DNA from: PHAA01 sp964457945
GTDB lineage: Bacteria; Bacillota; Syntrophomonadia; Syntrophomonadales; Syntrophomonadaceae
Length of the DNA: 64,000 nucleotides
Direction: 5' to 3'
Assembly: GCA_964457945.1 (NCBI GenBank)
Contig: CAYWFX010000001.1
Span: forward strand, 1 to 64,000
Position numbers and translations under genes: made by a program
Notes under the pieces: generated by a model
Databases searched by the model: none
Told to the model about the DNA's origin: nothing
What the model saw: the letters and a program-made list of their open reading frames with translations, nothing else
Shown here: positions 8,105-17,178 of the stretch, in pieces
Numbering within the stretch: position 1 is the first letter of the stretch
How the letters are laid out: the number at the start of each line of letters is the position of its first letter

Positions 8105-11100
8105 TCATTCAACAGCCTTCAAAGCTTCCACCATGTTAATGCGTTTGAGCCTTCGGTGCATAATCAGCATGACAACAAGGGAAAAGGCGAAGGTGAAGGC
8201 CGCGGCCAAAATATAGCTGGCTGGCTTGATTGCGGGGTCAAACAGCACGCTGGCAGGTGCTAGCGCAGTAACGATGAAGCCGTGCAGGAGCAGTCCGAAA
8301 ACGTAGCCGATAATAATTCCGATTATAGTCAGGATCATCGTTTCGCGATAAACATATGCCGTCACCTCGCGGGGATAAAAACCCAGCACCATAATGGTTG
8401 ACAATTCGCGTATCCTTTCTGAGACGTTGATGTTTGTTAGGTTGTACAGCACCACAATAGCCAGCAGCGAAGAGGTTAGAATAAGGATCAGCACCACGAT
8501 GTTTAAAGATTGGGTCAGATCCCCGATCGCATTGCCGGCGACATTGGTATTCACTGTGCTCAGCACGACGTCTTTCTCCAGCATGCTTCTGGAAAAGAGG
8601 CTGGCGCTTTCAGCGCTTTGGTCCAGAAGCAAAATATAATCGCTGTTCGGGTGGTATATTTTGCCGAAGATTTCTTCATAATAGGCTGGAGCCATATATA
8701 GATAATGTCCGGCGTAGTTCTCTGTGATCCCCGCGATTTTAATGGTTTTAAACGTGCCGTCGTTGTCCTTGAACTCGAGCTCGTCACCCACGCCCACCCC
8801 TAGAAGGATGGCGATCTTCTCTGTAATGACCGCGCCATTCTGCAGGGCGATGGGCTCTTTGCTTTTGCGTTCCCGCAGTTGGTTGATCGTGCGGAACGCC
8901 GCCTCATCCTCGGGCACGACGACAGAAACTGTCTGGTCAAGTTGTCCAGGTATCTGGATGACGCCCTGTTCTAACCGCGCCGGATAAAGTCCGGCGATGC
9001 GGCTATCGCTCTCAAGCTCGCCGTTGAAGGCCTGCAGTTCTTCCTTTGCGGCATTCTCGTCAAAGATCACAACAGAGTCGTAGCGGAAAAGCTCTCCGTA
9101 CTGCTTGACAAGAAGTGAACTGACTGAATCGCGGATTCCGAAGCCTATGAAAATCAGCGCAGTGCATCCGGCCACCCCGAGAATCGTCATCAGCATCCGC
9201 TTTTTATAGCGAAAGATATTGCGGGCCGTAACCTTGTAATTGAAGGACAGGCGGTGCCATATCGGCGTGAAGCGCTCCAGAAGGATGCGGTTTCCGCTCT
9301 TCGGCGCCTTAGGCCTGAGCAGTGCGGCGACATTGTCCTTCAGGGAAGCTCGGGTTGTCAGAAAGGCTACAACCCCTGTGCAGAGCAAGCTAATCAGCAC
9401 GGCGATCACACTGAAGACGGGCGATAGCAGGGGCAGCTCTTGTTTAAAGAGAAAATTAGAGGAATAGGCATCGAATACGACCGGCATCAGTATTTTATGT
9501 CCTGCGACTATGCCGATCAGGCTTCCGATCAGGCTGGCAAAGCTTCCGTAGGCTAGATATTTTTTTATGACATCCCAGTTCGAATAGCCGAGCGCTGTCA
9601 GCGTGCCAATCTGCAGCCGTTGCTCGTCCACCATGCTCGTCATAGTGGTCAGAGAAACCAAAAGGGCGATCAGGAAAAAGAACACCGGGAAGAAAAGGGA
9701 TAGAAGATCCATGCTCTCGGAATTTTGGATGATCTGGAAAAAACCCATATCCTTGTACCTGTCATTGATAGTGTAGTCGGGCACTTTGAGCCTGGCGAGC
9801 TCGTTTTTGGCTTTGCTGAGCTCAGTCTTACCCTGCTCAATAGATTTCTGTGCATTGGGCAGCTTGTCAATATACTCCCTGCGCCCTTTTTCATAGTCGG
9901 CTTCGCCGACGAGTAACTTCTGGTACGCCGTCTTCATCTGGTCCTCACCCTTTGCCAGTTCAGTCGCAAAGGTTACCATGGCATCTTCGAGCTTTGCCGC
10001 GCCGTCGTCGTACTTCGCCTGGCCGTCAGCCAGTTCCGCCCGGGCTTTATTCAGCTCAGCCTGCCCATCGGCCAACTTGACGCGGCCCTCTTCCAGTTTG
10101 TCAAGGCCGTTCTCATATTCCGCTTTCTTGGCGTTGAACTCGGCCCGCTGCGCGTCCAGAGTCTGCTGGCCGTCGTTCAGCTTGGCTCGCGCGTCTCTCA
10201 GCAGGGGAATGGAGTCGAGGGCTGTCTGCCGCTGGGCTAATAGAGCGGCCTTCTGAGCCTGAAGCTTTGTTTTTTTGCTCATAGCCTGGTCTTGTTTTTT
10301 CAGCAAATCTGTTTGCTGCGCCAGCAAGGAAACTTTTGTAGCTTTTAAATCCGTTATTTTCGCTACAAGTTCTGCTTTGCTCTGTTCAAGCCCCTCCTTT
10401 GTTTGCAGCAACTGCACATTATGGGTCTTGAGAGCCGTCTGCTGGTCCTTGTCCAAATCCGACAGCTGGCTGTCGATATTGGCGATTCCATCGTCAAGGG
10501 CCGCAATTCCGGCATCAGCCTGCTGCAAACCCGCCTCGACTTGGGTCAGTCCTGCCCTAATCTGGCCTATTCCGGTATCGATCTGGGCCATTCCGGCGTT
10601 GATCTGACTTAGCCCGTCGTTGAGTTTGTCCAGCCCGTCGTAAAGCTCGACCGTTTTTGCTGCAAGCTCGGTTCTGCCGTCGCAGATCTTTTTCTGAGCG
10701 TCATCCAGCTGTTTTTGGCCATCCGCAAGCTGCGTCTTAGCGTCGGCGAGCTTTGCCTCCGAGTCGGCTAATTGCGCCTTGGAATCACTCAGTTTCTTTT
10801 CTCCGTTTGAAAGCATGGCATAGCCTTCATCCAGTATGGGCTTCGAGTTAAGCAGCTCCTCCTGTCCGAGGGTGATTTTTGCCTGTGCATCGCTAATTTT
10901 CTTGTCAAAGGTGGTCTTCCCGTCCCGGTAGTCCGCCCACCCCTTGACCAGGTCGATTCTGGCGTCATCCAGCTTTTTTTTTGCGTCGCCCAGTTGTTTC
11001 CCCGCGTTGGTGATCTCGCCCTGCGCTGTGGAAATCTCTGCGGTTCCTTCCTTGCGGTATTGTTCAAGCCTTGTTCCCGGCCGGGAAGCAAAAGAATGCT

Positions 11101-11818
11101 CCATTTCTGCCGCATGTGCCTTCATCTTGTCCTTGTATTCGTCAGAATAGGCATCGAGCCCTTTGACATCGCTGAATGTCAGTCTCGCCAGGCTGACATT
11201 CTTCATGGTGAAATTCTCTTTCGCGATCACGCCAAAGCAGTCCACAACCCCATCGCCGATGGCGGTTGTACCCTTCTCTGCCGGCATAAGGTATTCGGGC
11301 GAGTTCACAAAACCGACAATGACAAAATCGTAATTTTTCAGCGCGTAGCTATCCCGCAATTTATCAGGGACAAACGAGATGCAGTCGCCGATTTTAGAAC
11401 CCTTTTCCCGCATCATCCCGTCCAGGGCTATTTCATCCGCTCCCTCGGGCAGCCTGCCTTCAAGGATCTCGTACCCCGGCAGCCTCCCTAGGGACTCTGC
11501 TCGGACAATCAAGTCAGAATCGCGCTGCATCAAATCGGTGCGGTAGCTGTAATCCAGGATTTCAACCCCAGGAACGGAACCGAGAATCAGCTCATCTTCC
11601 ATTGCCAGGCCCAGCGGAGATGTCACCGTCAGGTCTTCGAGACGGTACTTGTCTGCGTATGTGAGCAGAGTGTTGCGCATGGTCGGGCCCGTCACATACA
11701 TCCCGACAAAGATAAACGAACCCAGGGCGATCATCAACATGATCGACATGAAACGCGTAATCGATTTTGTGAATTCCTTGAAAATGTCCTTGTTTAACGC
11801 TATTTTACGCATGGCCAA
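8105..11818 (-). CDS. Giant FtsX-like ABC permease with an extracytoplasmic coiled-coil
   Basis: 1237 residues. A first helix lies at about 22-42, then a MacB-like periplasmic-core region to about 245, then a region of roughly 440 residues (about 250-690) of tandem 7- and 11-residue repeats of the type LADGQAELNKARAEL, clearly a coiled-coil stalk. After it come three helices (FFFLIALLVSLTTMTS and two more), a second core domain, and three C-terminal helices with SERIRELSTIMVLGFYPREV, the FtsX signature. Such proteins are exporters or cell-envelope mechanotransducers. It pairs with the ATPase gene six bases upstream. Base composition is clearly richer in GC than flanking genes, suggesting acquisition. 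Either of the first two methionines could be the start. Confidence 0.88.
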   Translation of the reverse strand: MAMRKIALNKDIFKEFTKSITRFMSIMLMIALGSFIFVGMYVTGPTMRNTLLTYADKYRLEDLTVTSPLGLAMEDELILGSVPGVEILDYSYRTDLMQRDSDLIVRAESLGRLPGYEILEGRLPEGADEIALDGMMREKGSKIGDCISFVPDKLRDSYALKNYDFVIVGFVNSPEYLMPAEKGTTAIGDGVVDCFGVIAKENFTMKNVSLARLTFSDVKGLDAYSDEYKDKMKAHAAEMEHSFASRPGTRLEQYRKEGTAEISTAQGEITNAGKQLGDAKKKLDDARIDLVKGWADYRDGKTTFDKKISDAQAKITLGQEELLNSKPILDEGYAMLSNGEKKLSDSKAQLADSEAKLADAKTQLADGQKQLDDAQKKICDGRTELAAKTVELYDGLDKLNDGLSQINAGMAQIDTGIGQIRAGLTQVEAGLQQADAGIAALDDGIANIDSQLSDLDKDQQTALKTHNVQLLQTKEGLEQSKAELVAKITDLKATKVSLLAQQTDLLKKQDQAMSKKTKLQAQKAALLAQRQTALDSIPLLRDARAKLNDGQQTLDAQRAEFNAKKAEYENGLDKLEEGRVKLADGQAELNKARAELADGQAKYDDGAAKLEDAMVTFATELAKGEDQMKTAYQKLLVGEADYEKGRREYIDKLPNAQKSIEQGKTELSKAKNELARLKVPDYTINDRYKDMGFFQIIQNSESMDLLSLFFPVFFFLIALLVSLTTMTSMVDEQRLQIGTLTALGYSNWDVIKKYLAYGSFASLIGSLIGIVAGHKILMPVVFDAYSSNFLFKQELPLLSPVFSVIAVLISLLCTGVVAFLTTRASLKDNVAALLRPKAPKSGNRILLERFTPIWHRLSFNYKVTARNIFRYKKRMLMTILGVAGCTALIFIGFGIRDSVSSLLVKQYGELFRYDSVVIFDENAAKEELQAFNGELESDSRIAGLYPARLEQGVIQIPGQLDQTVSVVVPEDEAAFRTINQLRERKSKEPIALQNGAVITEKIAILLGVGVGDELEFKDNDGTFKTIKIAGITENYAGHYLYMAPAYYEEIFGKIYHPNSDYILLLDQSAESASLFSRSMLEKDVVLSTVNTNVAGNAIGDLTQSLNIVVLILILTSSLLAIVVLYNLTNINVSERIRELSTIMVLGFYPREVTAYVYRETMILTIIGIIIGYVFGLLLHGFIVTALAPASVLFDPAIKPASYILAAAFTFAFSLVVMLIMHRRLKRINMVEALKAVE

Positions 11819-11824
11819 TACTAC

Positions 11825-12526
11825 CTACCATTCAATAGCATCGATGGAAACAGGATGTTCATTGACCTTCATTTTTCTAACCTTGGCGTCGTTGATCTCA
11901 ATCACCCGGTCGGCGATCGGAGCAATCGACTGATTGTGAGTAATCACAATGACGGTTGTCCCAGTGTCCTTGCAAGTGTTCTGCAAAAGCTTTAGAATCG
12001 CTTTTCCGGTCTTGTAATCCAGCGCGCCCGTCGGCTCGTCGGCCAGCAGCATTTTTGGCTTTTTCGCCAGTGCCCGCGCAATGGCCACGCGCTGCTGCTC
12101 GCCGCCGGAAAGCTGGGCCGGGAAATTGTCCAGGCGCTCTACGAGGCCGACGCTCTCCAAAACCGACTTCGCGTTCTTGGCGCTAGGTACGATTTGAGCA
12201 GACAGTTCTACATTTTCCAAAGCGGTCAGATTGGGTACCAGGTTATAAAACTGGAACACAAAGCCGATGTCCAGCCGTCTGTATGTTGTCAGCTCTCTCC
12301 CCGTGAGTTTGGCGATATCCCTGCCGTCGATCAGTACCTGGCCTTCGTCGCAGGTATCCATACCCCCCAGTATATTGAGTACCGTCGACTTGCCGGCGCC
12401 CGAAGGGCCGACAATCACCACAAATTCACCCTTTTGAATGTCAAAATTGATTCCGTTATTGGCCACAATAATCGTGTTACCCATTTTATACCGTTTGTAG
12501 CATTCAACCATCTGAATAAAAGGCAT
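11825..12526 (-). CDS. ABC transporter ATP-binding protein for the giant permease
   Basis: 233 residues from the chosen ATG, which has GGAG eight bases upstream; an earlier in-frame ATG at 12547 has no ribosome site. Walker A GPSGAGKST is near residue 40, the Q-loop is in IGFVFQFYNLVPNLT, the signature is LSGGEQQRVAIARAL, and Walker B is MLLADEPTGALD. It is of the LolD/MacB class, like the one at 816-1487, and its stop lies six bases before the 1237-residue permease gene. High GC is shared with that gene, so the pair entered or evolved as a unit. Confidence 0.92.
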   Translation of the reverse strand: MPFIQMVECYKRYKMGNTIIVANNGINFDIQKGEFVVIVGPSGAGKSTVLNILGGMDTCDEGQVLIDGRDIAKLTGRELTTYRRLDIGFVFQFYNLVPNLTALENVELSAQIVPSAKNAKSVLESVGLVERLDNFPAQLSGGEQQRVAIARALAKKPKMLLADEPTGALDYKTGKAILKLLQNTCKDTGTTVIVITHNQSIAPIADRVIEINDAKVRKMKVNEHPVSIDAIEW

Positions 12527-12707
12527 AGCATCAACTCCAAACCGCATAAATTTATCTTTGCGAGTATAGATATAATTTCATATTATAGGGAGTATGCAGA
12601 AGTCTGAAAGCACACCAACGAGTGGCACTGACGAGTCATGCCAAGGGTCGTTTCTCTCATTCTTTACCCGTAAATGTATATTTATGCGTAAAGGTGCAAC
12701 TCAATAT

Positions 12708-12742
12708 AAAAAAGTCCCCTCAAAACATCTGTCTGAGGAGAC
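12708..12742 (-). terminator. Rho-independent terminator of the lipoprotein gene
   Basis: Arms GTCCCCTCA and TGAGGAGAC (one mismatch) with an 11-base loop; on the minus strand the stem is followed by TTTTTTATATTG. It lies about 100 bases past the stop of the gene at 12839-13210. Apart from this, the 12548-12838 gap holds nothing recognisable. Confidence 0.75.
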
Positions 12743-12838
12743 ATATTTTATGTTAGCCCACATACTTTTCGTTACAGTTTTGCCACCAAAGTTCTTGAAA
12801 AAGATAGTCTATTTTTTAAGAACATAGTCATTTCCGGA

Positions 12839-13210
12839 TTATTGGAGTGGCTTACAGATGGTACATGGAGTATATCCCTCTTCTTTTGCTTCATCTAAAC
12901 CTAAAGCGATTTTGCCTTTTGACAAAGACTTGCAACTGACACGGTGATAATTATACCCTTCATCGGTAGTAACATAAACCATCTGTATCTTGAATTCCGG
13001 TTGGTTAGGATCATAGTATTCCTTGAATGCTGGCCCCATCGGAACAGTAATGACCTCATCGGTTTTGATCGAAGTACTTATCTGAGGTTTTGGCGTAGTC
13101 TCTTGAGGGGTAGTAGCAGTTTGTGTATTTCTACCACAGCCGGAAGATACAAGCAATAAGACAATCACAATAATAATAGGCATTAGTCTCTTGTTAATAA
13201 TTATAACCAT
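12839..13210 (-). CDS. Lipoprotein with a Cys/His-rich C-terminal motif
   Basis: 123 residues: a signal peptide with the hydrophobic core IIIVIVLLLVSSG and lipobox SSGC, a Thr/Pro-rich linker, then a compact domain ending YHRVSCKSLSKGKIALGLDE and GYTPCTICKP. The pattern Y-H-x3-C ... G-Y-x-P-C-x2-C is a small metal-binding or Ada-like motif seen in secreted bacterial proteins and nuclease-associated tails. It is surface-anchored. It lies 50 bases downstream of a metal-efflux ATPase gene on the same strand, so a role as an external metal-binding protein is possible, but that is inference. The start is uncertain because AAAGG directly abuts the first ATG. Confidence 0.75.
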   Translation of the reverse strand: MVIIINKRLMPIIIVIVLLLVSSGCGRNTQTATTPQETTPKPQISTSIKTDEVITVPMGPAFKEYYDPNQPEFKIQMVYVTTDEGYNYHRVSCKSLSKGKIALGLDEAKEEGYTPCTICKPLQ

Positions 13211-13260
13211 CCTTTCGCAAGCTTTAGGTATAAAGCGAAATGAAACCGTTGCAAGCGCTC

Positions 13261-15639
13261 TTAGTCGTGATATTTCATCCTGATTAATCTCATCCCGTTC
13301 AGGGTTACCAGAATCGATGCCCCCATGTCACCAATGATTGCCAGCCACAGGGTTAGCCAACCAGGGATGACAAGTAACAAAATGAGTCCTTTGAGGATTA
13401 AAGCAAAAGTAATGTTTTGTTTAATGATTTTAAGCGTTTTGCGGCTCAGTTCTATGACGTAAGAGAGTCGGGTCAGATCGTCTGCCATTAATGCAATGTC
13501 AGCGGTTTCCAGCGCAGAATCAGTCCCGGCTACACCCATTGCAATGCCTACAGTTGAAATCGCCATAGCCGGTGCATCATTTACACCGTCTCCTACCATG
13601 GCTACTTTACCATAATTACTCAACAGATCCTTAATAGCGTCAACCTTGTCTTCTGGCAGTAAATCTGCTCTGAAGTCGTCAAGTCCAACTTGATCTGCAA
13701 TTGCCCGAGCTATAAGCTCATTGTCACCAGTCAGCATGATTACCTTCTTAATGCCGGCTTTTTTAAGCTTTTCAATTGCCTGTTTACTATTGCTTCTCAG
13801 AACATCAGCCACGGCAATCAAACCCAGTATCTTCTCATTGTTTCCCAGGAACATAACGGTTTTACCTTCACTCTGAAGCCTGGATACCTGGTCCTCAACA
13901 TTGCCCAAGGGCATCCTTTGCTCAGTATAGAATCTTTTATTTCCTATTTGATAAAGCTCACCGTTAACTTCTCCTTTTGCTCCCTTGCCAAGTATAGCTT
14001 CAAAGTTGGCAACTGCCGGAATGATTATACCTTTCTCCCTGGCATTGTTGATAATCGCTTCTCCCAGGGGGTGTTCAGAACGTGATTCGATGGCTGCTGC
14101 AATGGAAAGGATATCATCTTGTGAATTCCCATTGGTCGAGATTACATCAGTAACCTGCGGTTTTCCCGCGGTTAATGTACCGGTTTTGTCAAAAGCCACC
14201 ACGGATAGAGCCCCTGCTTCTTCCAGATACATACCACCTTTTATAAGTACTCCGCTTTTAGCTGCACTCCCAATGGCGGAAACGATTGCGACCGGTGTTG
14301 AGATAACTAGTGCGCATGGACAGGCTACCAGAAGCATTCCCAGGGCTTCATAAAACCATTTATCAAAAGGTTGCCCGAATATCAGTGTAGGTACTACTGC
14401 TACCAGAACTGATGCTCCAATAACTGCCGGGGTGTAATATTTGGAGAATTTATCTACAAACTGCTGAGACGGGGCTCTCTGTCCTTGAGCCTCTTCCACC
14501 ATGTTGATAATTCTAGACATGGTATTATCTTGGGCTAGTTTAGTAACCTTTATATCAAGTGCCCCACGTTCATTGATGGTACCGGCGTATACTTCGTCTC
14601 CCATCTGCTTCAGGGCCGGTAGTGACTCGCCAGTAATCGGGGCCTGGTTTACAGATGAAAATCCGGAGACAACCTTTCCATCCATAGGTATTCTTTCTCC
14701 CGGGCGAACCAGCATGATATCGCCCAGTCTTATTTCCTCAACTGGCAGAACGATTTCTATACCGCCCCGCCTTACTAATGCTTCGCTGGGGGCCAGCTCC
14801 ATAAGAGCACGAATCGAGTTCCTGGTCTTATCAAGGGTGTAACCCTGTAAGGCATTACCAAAGGAGAATAGAAAGACAACGGTTGCCGCCTCCTCAAACT
14901 GGCCTATGGCAATAGCGCCGACTGCTGCAACGATCATCAGGAAATTCATATCCAGCTCCCGCGCATTTATTAACATCGAGATACCGTTTTTGGCTGGTAT
15001 GAAGCCCCCCAGTAAGATACCCATGAAAAACATAGAATGGGTATAAATTATTGGCATTTCCAGTGTTTCGGTCACGATTGCCACTATTAGCATCACCAGT
15101 GATATTAATGACGGAATAGCATACTGGTTCGTTTTCCAAAAGGAAGCGGGCACTGGCCGCTTTGCCCAACCTTCATCCACCTTCCCTGAATAGCCCATCT
15201 TCTCAATCGTACTAAGAATTTCCGAAACAGGTCCACTGTGGGAAACAGTCATTTTAGAAGCTCCAAAATTGACCTTCGCCTCTTCCACTCCAGGGACTTT
15301 TGAAATCCTTTTTTCCAGTTTGGCCGCACAGTCGGCACAATCCATTCCTATAATACAGATGTTGGTGCTCAAAACGCCTTCCGCAGTCCCGGAATATCCT
15401 TCTTCGTCAGCTTCATAACCCAGCACCTTTACTTTGTCGATTACCTGCTTAACGCCCGTTTGGCTCACATCGAAATCAAATTTCAGTTTCCCCGAAGGAA
15501 AAGTAATCGTTGCCGAGCTTATACCCGGCATCCGCTTTACGGCTTTTTCCACCTTCGCTGCACAATCCGGGCAATCTAATCCAGTAACTGTAACTTTACC
15601 CGAGATAACAGAGTTGCTTATTTCAGCTGCTTCTCCCAT
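13261..15639 (-). CDS. cadA: P1B-type heavy-metal ATPase (CadA/ZntA group)
   Basis: 792 residues. Two N-terminal HMA domains carry the metal site CxxC at residues 23-26 (GLDCPDC) and 101-104 (GMDCADC). The ATPase core follows: TGES at 336-339, the transmembrane metal motif CPC at 440-442, the phosphorylation motif DKTGT at 484-488, SEHPLGEA, TGDN and GDGVNDAPA. The last helix pair reads IIGDMGASILVTLNGMRL, typical of Zn2+/Cd2+/Pb2+ exporters rather than copper ATPases. The protein expels divalent soft metals from the cytoplasm. GGGAGG precedes the ATG. It is cotranscribed with the CadC-like repressor gene 46 bases upstream, whose operator sits at the promoter. Confidence 0.95.
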   Translation of the reverse strand: MGEAAEISNSVISGKVTVTGLDCPDCAAKVEKAVKRMPGISSATITFPSGKLKFDFDVSQTGVKQVIDKVKVLGYEADEEGYSGTAEGVLSTNICIIGMDCADCAAKLEKRISKVPGVEEAKVNFGASKMTVSHSGPVSEILSTIEKMGYSGKVDEGWAKRPVPASFWKTNQYAIPSLISLVMLIVAIVTETLEMPIIYTHSMFFMGILLGGFIPAKNGISMLINARELDMNFLMIVAAVGAIAIGQFEEAATVVFLFSFGNALQGYTLDKTRNSIRALMELAPSEALVRRGGIEIVLPVEEIRLGDIMLVRPGERIPMDGKVVSGFSSVNQAPITGESLPALKQMGDEVYAGTINERGALDIKVTKLAQDNTMSRIINMVEEAQGQRAPSQQFVDKFSKYYTPAVIGASVLVAVVPTLIFGQPFDKWFYEALGMLLVACPCALVISTPVAIVSAIGSAAKSGVLIKGGMYLEEAGALSVVAFDKTGTLTAGKPQVTDVISTNGNSQDDILSIAAAIESRSEHPLGEAIINNAREKGIIIPAVANFEAILGKGAKGEVNGELYQIGNKRFYTEQRMPLGNVEDQVSRLQSEGKTVMFLGNNEKILGLIAVADVLRSNSKQAIEKLKKAGIKKVIMLTGDNELIARAIADQVGLDDFRADLLPEDKVDAIKDLLSNYGKVAMVGDGVNDAPAMAISTVGIAMGVAGTDSALETADIALMADDLTRLSYVIELSRKTLKIIKQNITFALILKGLILLLVIPGWLTLWLAIIGDMGASILVTLNGMRLIRMKYHD

Positions 15640-15684
15640 TGTTCATTCCTCCCTGCTAAATATATTGACATGATACGGCAACCA

Positions 15685-16044
15685 TTATTCAGTAACGTGT
15701 TCCAATCCCTGGGCAAATAGTTTTTCAATATGCGCATCAGCCAGGGAATAATAGAGGATCTTCCCGTCCCTTCTAAACTTAATCAATTTTAATGTGCGCA
15801 AAATTCTAAGTTGATGTGATACAGCTGATTCTGAGGCACCGATTACTGCCGCTAAGTCGCAAACGCACAATTCTCGGTTCATTAGTGCAAAAAGGATCTT
15901 TACCCGGGAAGGTTCACCTAATGCTTTGAACAATTCGGCCAAGGAACTGGCTATATCCTCGCCTATCATTATTTTTCTCACATCATTGACAGCTTCCTCA
16001 TGGATACAGTTGATGTCACAGCGATCAAAGTCTTTTGCCATCAT
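15685..16044 (-). CDS. cadC: ArsR/SmtB-family metal-responsive repressor (CadC-like)
   Basis: 119 residues from the ATG with AGGAG five bases upstream; a GTG two codons earlier is too close to that site. The winged-helix core reads LGEPSRVKILFALMNRELCVCDLAAVIG then SESAVSHQLRILRTLKL. Counting from the GTG, cysteines fall at 11, 15, 62 and 64. The separation is the same as C7, C11, C58 and C60 of staphylococcal CadC, which form its Cd/Pb-sensing alpha-3N site, so a soft-metal sensor is well supported. It should repress its own promoter and the ATPase gene until metal binds; a perfect palindrome is placed accordingly upstream. Confidence 0.93.
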   Translation of the reverse strand: MMAKDFDRCDINCIHEEAVNDVRKIMIGEDIASSLAELFKALGEPSRVKILFALMNRELCVCDLAAVIGASESAVSHQLRILRTLKLIKFRRDGKILYYSLADAHIEKLFAQGLEHVTE

Positions 16045-16064
16045 CTTCACTCCTGTATGATAGA

Positions 16065-16096
16065 TTACACATATGAATATACATTCATATGTGTAA
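16065..16096 (-). promoter_or_regulatory. CadC-type operator, perfect 14-bp inverted repeat
   Basis: TTACACATATGAAT, a 4-base centre ATAC, then ATTCATATGTGTAA. The arms are exact complements. The core TGAAT-N4-ATTCA in an AT-rich dyad is the ArsR/SmtB family operator form. It lies 20 bases before the repressor start and directly downstream of the -10 box, where bound repressor would block initiation. Confidence 0.88.
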
Positions 16097-16100
16097 TTGT

Positions 16101-16129
16101 ATGTTATTGTTTTTTATCACCATAGTCAA
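16101..16129 (-). promoter_or_regulatory. Sigma-A-type promoter of the cadCA operon
   Basis: TTGACT, a 17-base spacer and TAACAT on the minus strand. The predicted start point falls on the edge of the operator palindrome, which fits repression by steric block. Confidence 0.7.
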
Positions 16130-16202
16130 GTATTAAATAAGTAAATATTTATCGAAGAAAGTTGTTGGATATTTGGAAATAAATCTGCATGAAGCAGACC
16201 GA

Positions 16203-16500
16203 AAGGATGGTATTTTCGCTCTAGTTACCTTTGTACTGGGATTTTATTTCGCGCGCTGGGTTCTGTGCAATTCTTCATCGCGCGATTGGCTGTCGGTGTG
16301 GGCGTGGTGATGCTGTGCACGCTCTGTATGTTGGATCCGGATAGTCTTGTTGCCCGCTAAAACGCGGAACGCTATCTTTCAGGAAAGCTCAGCAGTTTTG
16401 ATGTAGAGATTTTATATCGTTCATGGCCTGCTGGAGTTGATTCTGCCTCGAAAGTATATTCGCAAACCAAAGATAAAGTAATGCGGGATTCAATTTACAG
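16203..16500 (+). pseudogene. Decayed DUF4173-like membrane protein gene
   Basis: Two fragments in different frames. The first reads KDGIFALVTFVLGFYFARWV, like the front of a DUF4153/DUF4173 membrane protein. After a frame change near 16262 the second reads FFIARLAVGVGVVMLCTLC then MLDPDSLVAR, an in-frame TAA at 16358-16360, and NAERYLSGKLSSFDVEILY. The pattern (I/L)x(P)DxLIARYNxxRYL...LD is the hallmark of DUF4173 C-termini as I know them, and TAA replaces the tyrosine or tryptophan codon before Asn. The middle of the gene is gone. Base composition is richer in GC than the surroundings. No function remains. Confidence 0.6.
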
Positions 16501-16513
16501 TGGGCACGTGTTT

Positions 16514-16924
16514 TTATTTATCTGGTTGAAATGAATAATGTGCATGTATTATTTTCCATTCATTTTTCAAACATTCCAAATATAATGTACATCTTACTGC
16601 AGGATCAGGAAAACTTTTATATCTTGAGATAAAGCATAGACAAGCAGTATTTTCTTTCTGAAAAATATGTAGATTTTCTATTATTATTGGCTCAACATCT
16701 CCTGATTCTGTTGTTTTTCCATTTATAAAGAAATCTGATAGTAAATTTATATGTTGTTCCAAATCATAAGTATCGTTATTTTTATGATTATCAAAATAAA
16801 TTAATGTGTTATTTATTGAATCATAAAAGTTTTTTAGTTTTTCAATATCTTTACTGTAAAAGCACTCATTGTAAGAATTAAGAAAATCAACAAATACTTT
16901 TTGTTCATCATTTTTGATTTGCAT
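16514..16924 (-). CDS. NTF2/SnoaL-like fold protein
   Basis: 136 residues from an ATG with GGGGAAG just upstream (an in-frame GTG lies four codons earlier). The helix FVDFLNSYNECFYSKDIEKLKNFY followed by curved-sheet strands (IIIENLHIFQKENTACLCFISRY and YLECLKNEWKIIHAHYS) is the SnoaL/DUF4440-type cone fold. Members bind or convert small molecules or act as domains of regulators; no catalytic set is recognisable. AT-rich codons unlike the neighbouring DUF4173 relic. Stands alone. Confidence 0.65.
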   Translation of the reverse strand: MQIKNDEQKVFVDFLNSYNECFYSKDIEKLKNFYDSINNTLIYFDNHKNNDTYDLEQHINLLSDFFINGKTTESGDVEPIIIENLHIFQKENTACLCFISRYKSFPDPAVRCTLYLECLKNEWKIIHAHYSFQPDK

Positions 16925-17100
16925 AGTCTTCCCCACTTTTATTAAGAAAATATTAGTTGCGATTTAATATTGTCATATCATATTTGTTATGTTCATTTCA
17001 GAAATGCTTTTTAGTATTGCATAGATGTACAATAAAGATTTGACTAAGAATAAAGGGGCATAGATTCATTAAAACAGTGGTCTTGATTATAATTGCTTGG

Positions 17101-17136
17101 AAAAAATCCGTGCTTTTAGTGTACGGTTTTTATTTT
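17101..17136. terminator. Bidirectional terminator past sepF
   Basis: CCGTGC pairs with GTACGG around TTTTAGT, flanked by A6 on the left and T5ATTTTT on the right. It ends the minus-strand sepF-like gene 43 bases downstream of its stop (GGATTTTTTCC on that strand) and would also work on the plus strand. Confidence 0.75.
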
Positions 17137-17178
17137 TAATAAGCGGAAAAGGATGTTCGATTATGCATCGGGACACAT

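Noticed and set aside
9978..10607. Long antisense ORFs inside the giant permease gene
   Set aside because: Ser/Ala/Leu-rich shadows produced by the repetitive coiled-coil codons on the other strand.
9800..11050. Regular short repeats that could suggest a CRISPR-like or tandem DNA repeat
   Set aside because: They follow the 7- and 11-residue periodicity of the coiled-coil and vary in the way coding repeats do; no identical repeat with unique spacers.
12594..12827. Plus-strand 77-codon ORF between the ABC island and the lipoprotein gene
   Set aside because: It runs through the minus-strand terminator hairpin and has no ribosome site or protein-like pattern.
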